A stretch of 14,328 nucleotides of DNA from positions 1 to 14,328 of the forward strand of contig DBHR01000056.1 in assembly GCA_002296225.1 (NCBI GenBank), given 5' to 3'. The notes under the pieces were generated by a model. The model had not been told where the DNA came from. It did not search any database and was given only the letters and a program-made list of their open reading frames with translations. A program made the position numbers and the translations under genes. The DNA is from Acidobacteria bacterium UBA823 (GTDB lineage Bacteria > Acidobacteriota > Vicinamibacteria > Vicinamibacterales > UBA823). How positions within the stretch are numbered: position 1 is the stretch's first letter; each line of letters begins with the position of its first letter. This document shows positions 14,111-14,328 of this stretch, piece after piece.

Positions 14111-14185
14111 GGCGGTATCGTCTAGGGGTCAGGATGCGTGGTTCTCAGCCACGAGACCGGGGTTCGATTCCCCGTACCGCTACCA
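14111..14185 (+). tRNA. tRNA-Glu (anticodon CTC)
   Basis: A complete cloverleaf with encoded CCA. The acceptor stem is GGCGGTA/TACCGCT, whose first pair is G-U. The D arm is GTCT...GGAT, with the U11-A24 and U13-G22 pairs typical of glutamate tRNAs. The anticodon stem CGTGG/CCACG holds the loop TTCTCAG, giving anticodon CTC, which reads GAG. The variable loop is the short AGAC, the T arm is CGGGG-TTCGATT-CCCCG, the discriminator is A, and CCA ends at 14185. The short variable loop and D-arm pairs match features known as GluRS identity elements. A putative periplasmic-binding-protein gene starts 17 bases later. Confidence 0.96.
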
Positions 14186-14202
14186 AGCTATAGTTTTCTA
14201 AT

Positions 14203-14328
14203 ATGCAAGCGCTCGTCCTAGCCGCTCTTATCGTCGTTCTTCCCATTTCTCACCTTGACACCGTTTTGGAACGGGGCGAGATCCTCATTGGCACGACCGG
14301 TGACTATCGCCCTTTTACTTATCAGCGC
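14203..14328 (+). CDS. Periplasmic solute-binding-type protein (SBP_bac_3 / PheC-like), 3' end missing
   Basis: Only the first 42 codons are in the window. Residues 1-17 (MQALVLAALIVVLPISH) form a signal peptide. ILIGTTGDYRPFTY matches the start of type-3 extracellular solute-binding proteins, particularly the group containing periplasmic cyclohexadienyl dehydratase (PheC), where a T-T-G-D-Y-x-P-F motif is common. It could therefore be an amino-acid-binding protein or a periplasmic dehydratase; the fragment cannot decide. An in-frame TAG at 14191-14193 rules out any start inside the tRNA. No Shine-Dalgarno is visible in the 17 bases after the tRNA, so expression probably depends on the tRNA promoter and transcript processing. 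Confidence 0.75.
   Translation, partial: MQALVLAALIVVLPISHLDTVLERGEILIGTTGDYRPFTYQR

Noticed and set aside
1..14328. CRISPR arrays, insertion sequences, phage or defence genes, riboswitches
   Set aside because: No direct-repeat array, transposase, integrase, terminal repeats or recognisable riboswitch core was seen on either strand.

Overview
This window looks like chromosomal DNA from a GC-rich, aerobic, diderm-type bacterium. The gene set suggests an Acidobacteriota-like relative: lipoproteins with carboxypeptidase-regulatory folds, DUF1684, a SirB1-type protein, a fused peptidoglycan hydrolase and a CtaA/CtaB/DUF420 cluster. That placement is inference, because no rRNA or other phylogenetic marker is present. 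I found no transposase, integrase, CRISPR array, phage gene or defence island. Most genes are ordinary core or near-core metabolic genes packed in short same-strand groups.

Layout. The left edge cuts into an M20 metallopeptidase on the + strand (to 1003). It converges on a long minus-strand block read from about 6364 down to 1102. In order of transcription this block holds a secreted carboxypeptidase-regulatory/TPR protein, an alpha/beta hydrolase, a FadE-type acyl-CoA dehydrogenase, a DUF1684 lipoprotein and a SirB1-like TPR protein. The last three are fused by a 4-base overlap and a direct stop-start junction, so they are almost certainly one operon. From a compact divergent promoter region (6365-6491) the + strand carries a 793-residue protein. 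It joins an N-terminal serine beta-lactamase/AmiE-like hydrolase to a C-terminal NamZ (DUF1343) exo-N-acetylmuramidase, and it is the most notable gene here.

From 13927 down to 8994 the minus strand holds an M23 endopeptidase, a cupredoxin-like lipoprotein, heme A synthase (ctaA), heme O synthase (ctaB, overlapping ctaA by 4 bases) and a DUF420/CtaM-like membrane protein. The last four form a heme A/cytochrome oxidase maturation cluster and imply an aa3-type terminal oxidase elsewhere in the genome. A strong 11-bp hairpin separates the lipoprotein gene from ctaA.

At the right edge a tRNA-Glu(CTC) gene with a good sigma-70 promoter lies 17 bases upstream of a truncated gene for a periplasmic solute-binding-type protein, which probably shares its transcript.

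Two themes recur: envelope/peptidoglycan turnover (AmiE-NamZ fusion, M23 peptidase) and aerobic energy metabolism (fatty-acid oxidation, heme A synthesis). I did not find a convincing new multi-gene system. The best leads are the fusion enzyme, the copper-site lipoprotein heading the heme A cluster, the tRNA-coupled gene, and a few hairpins and small ORFs.
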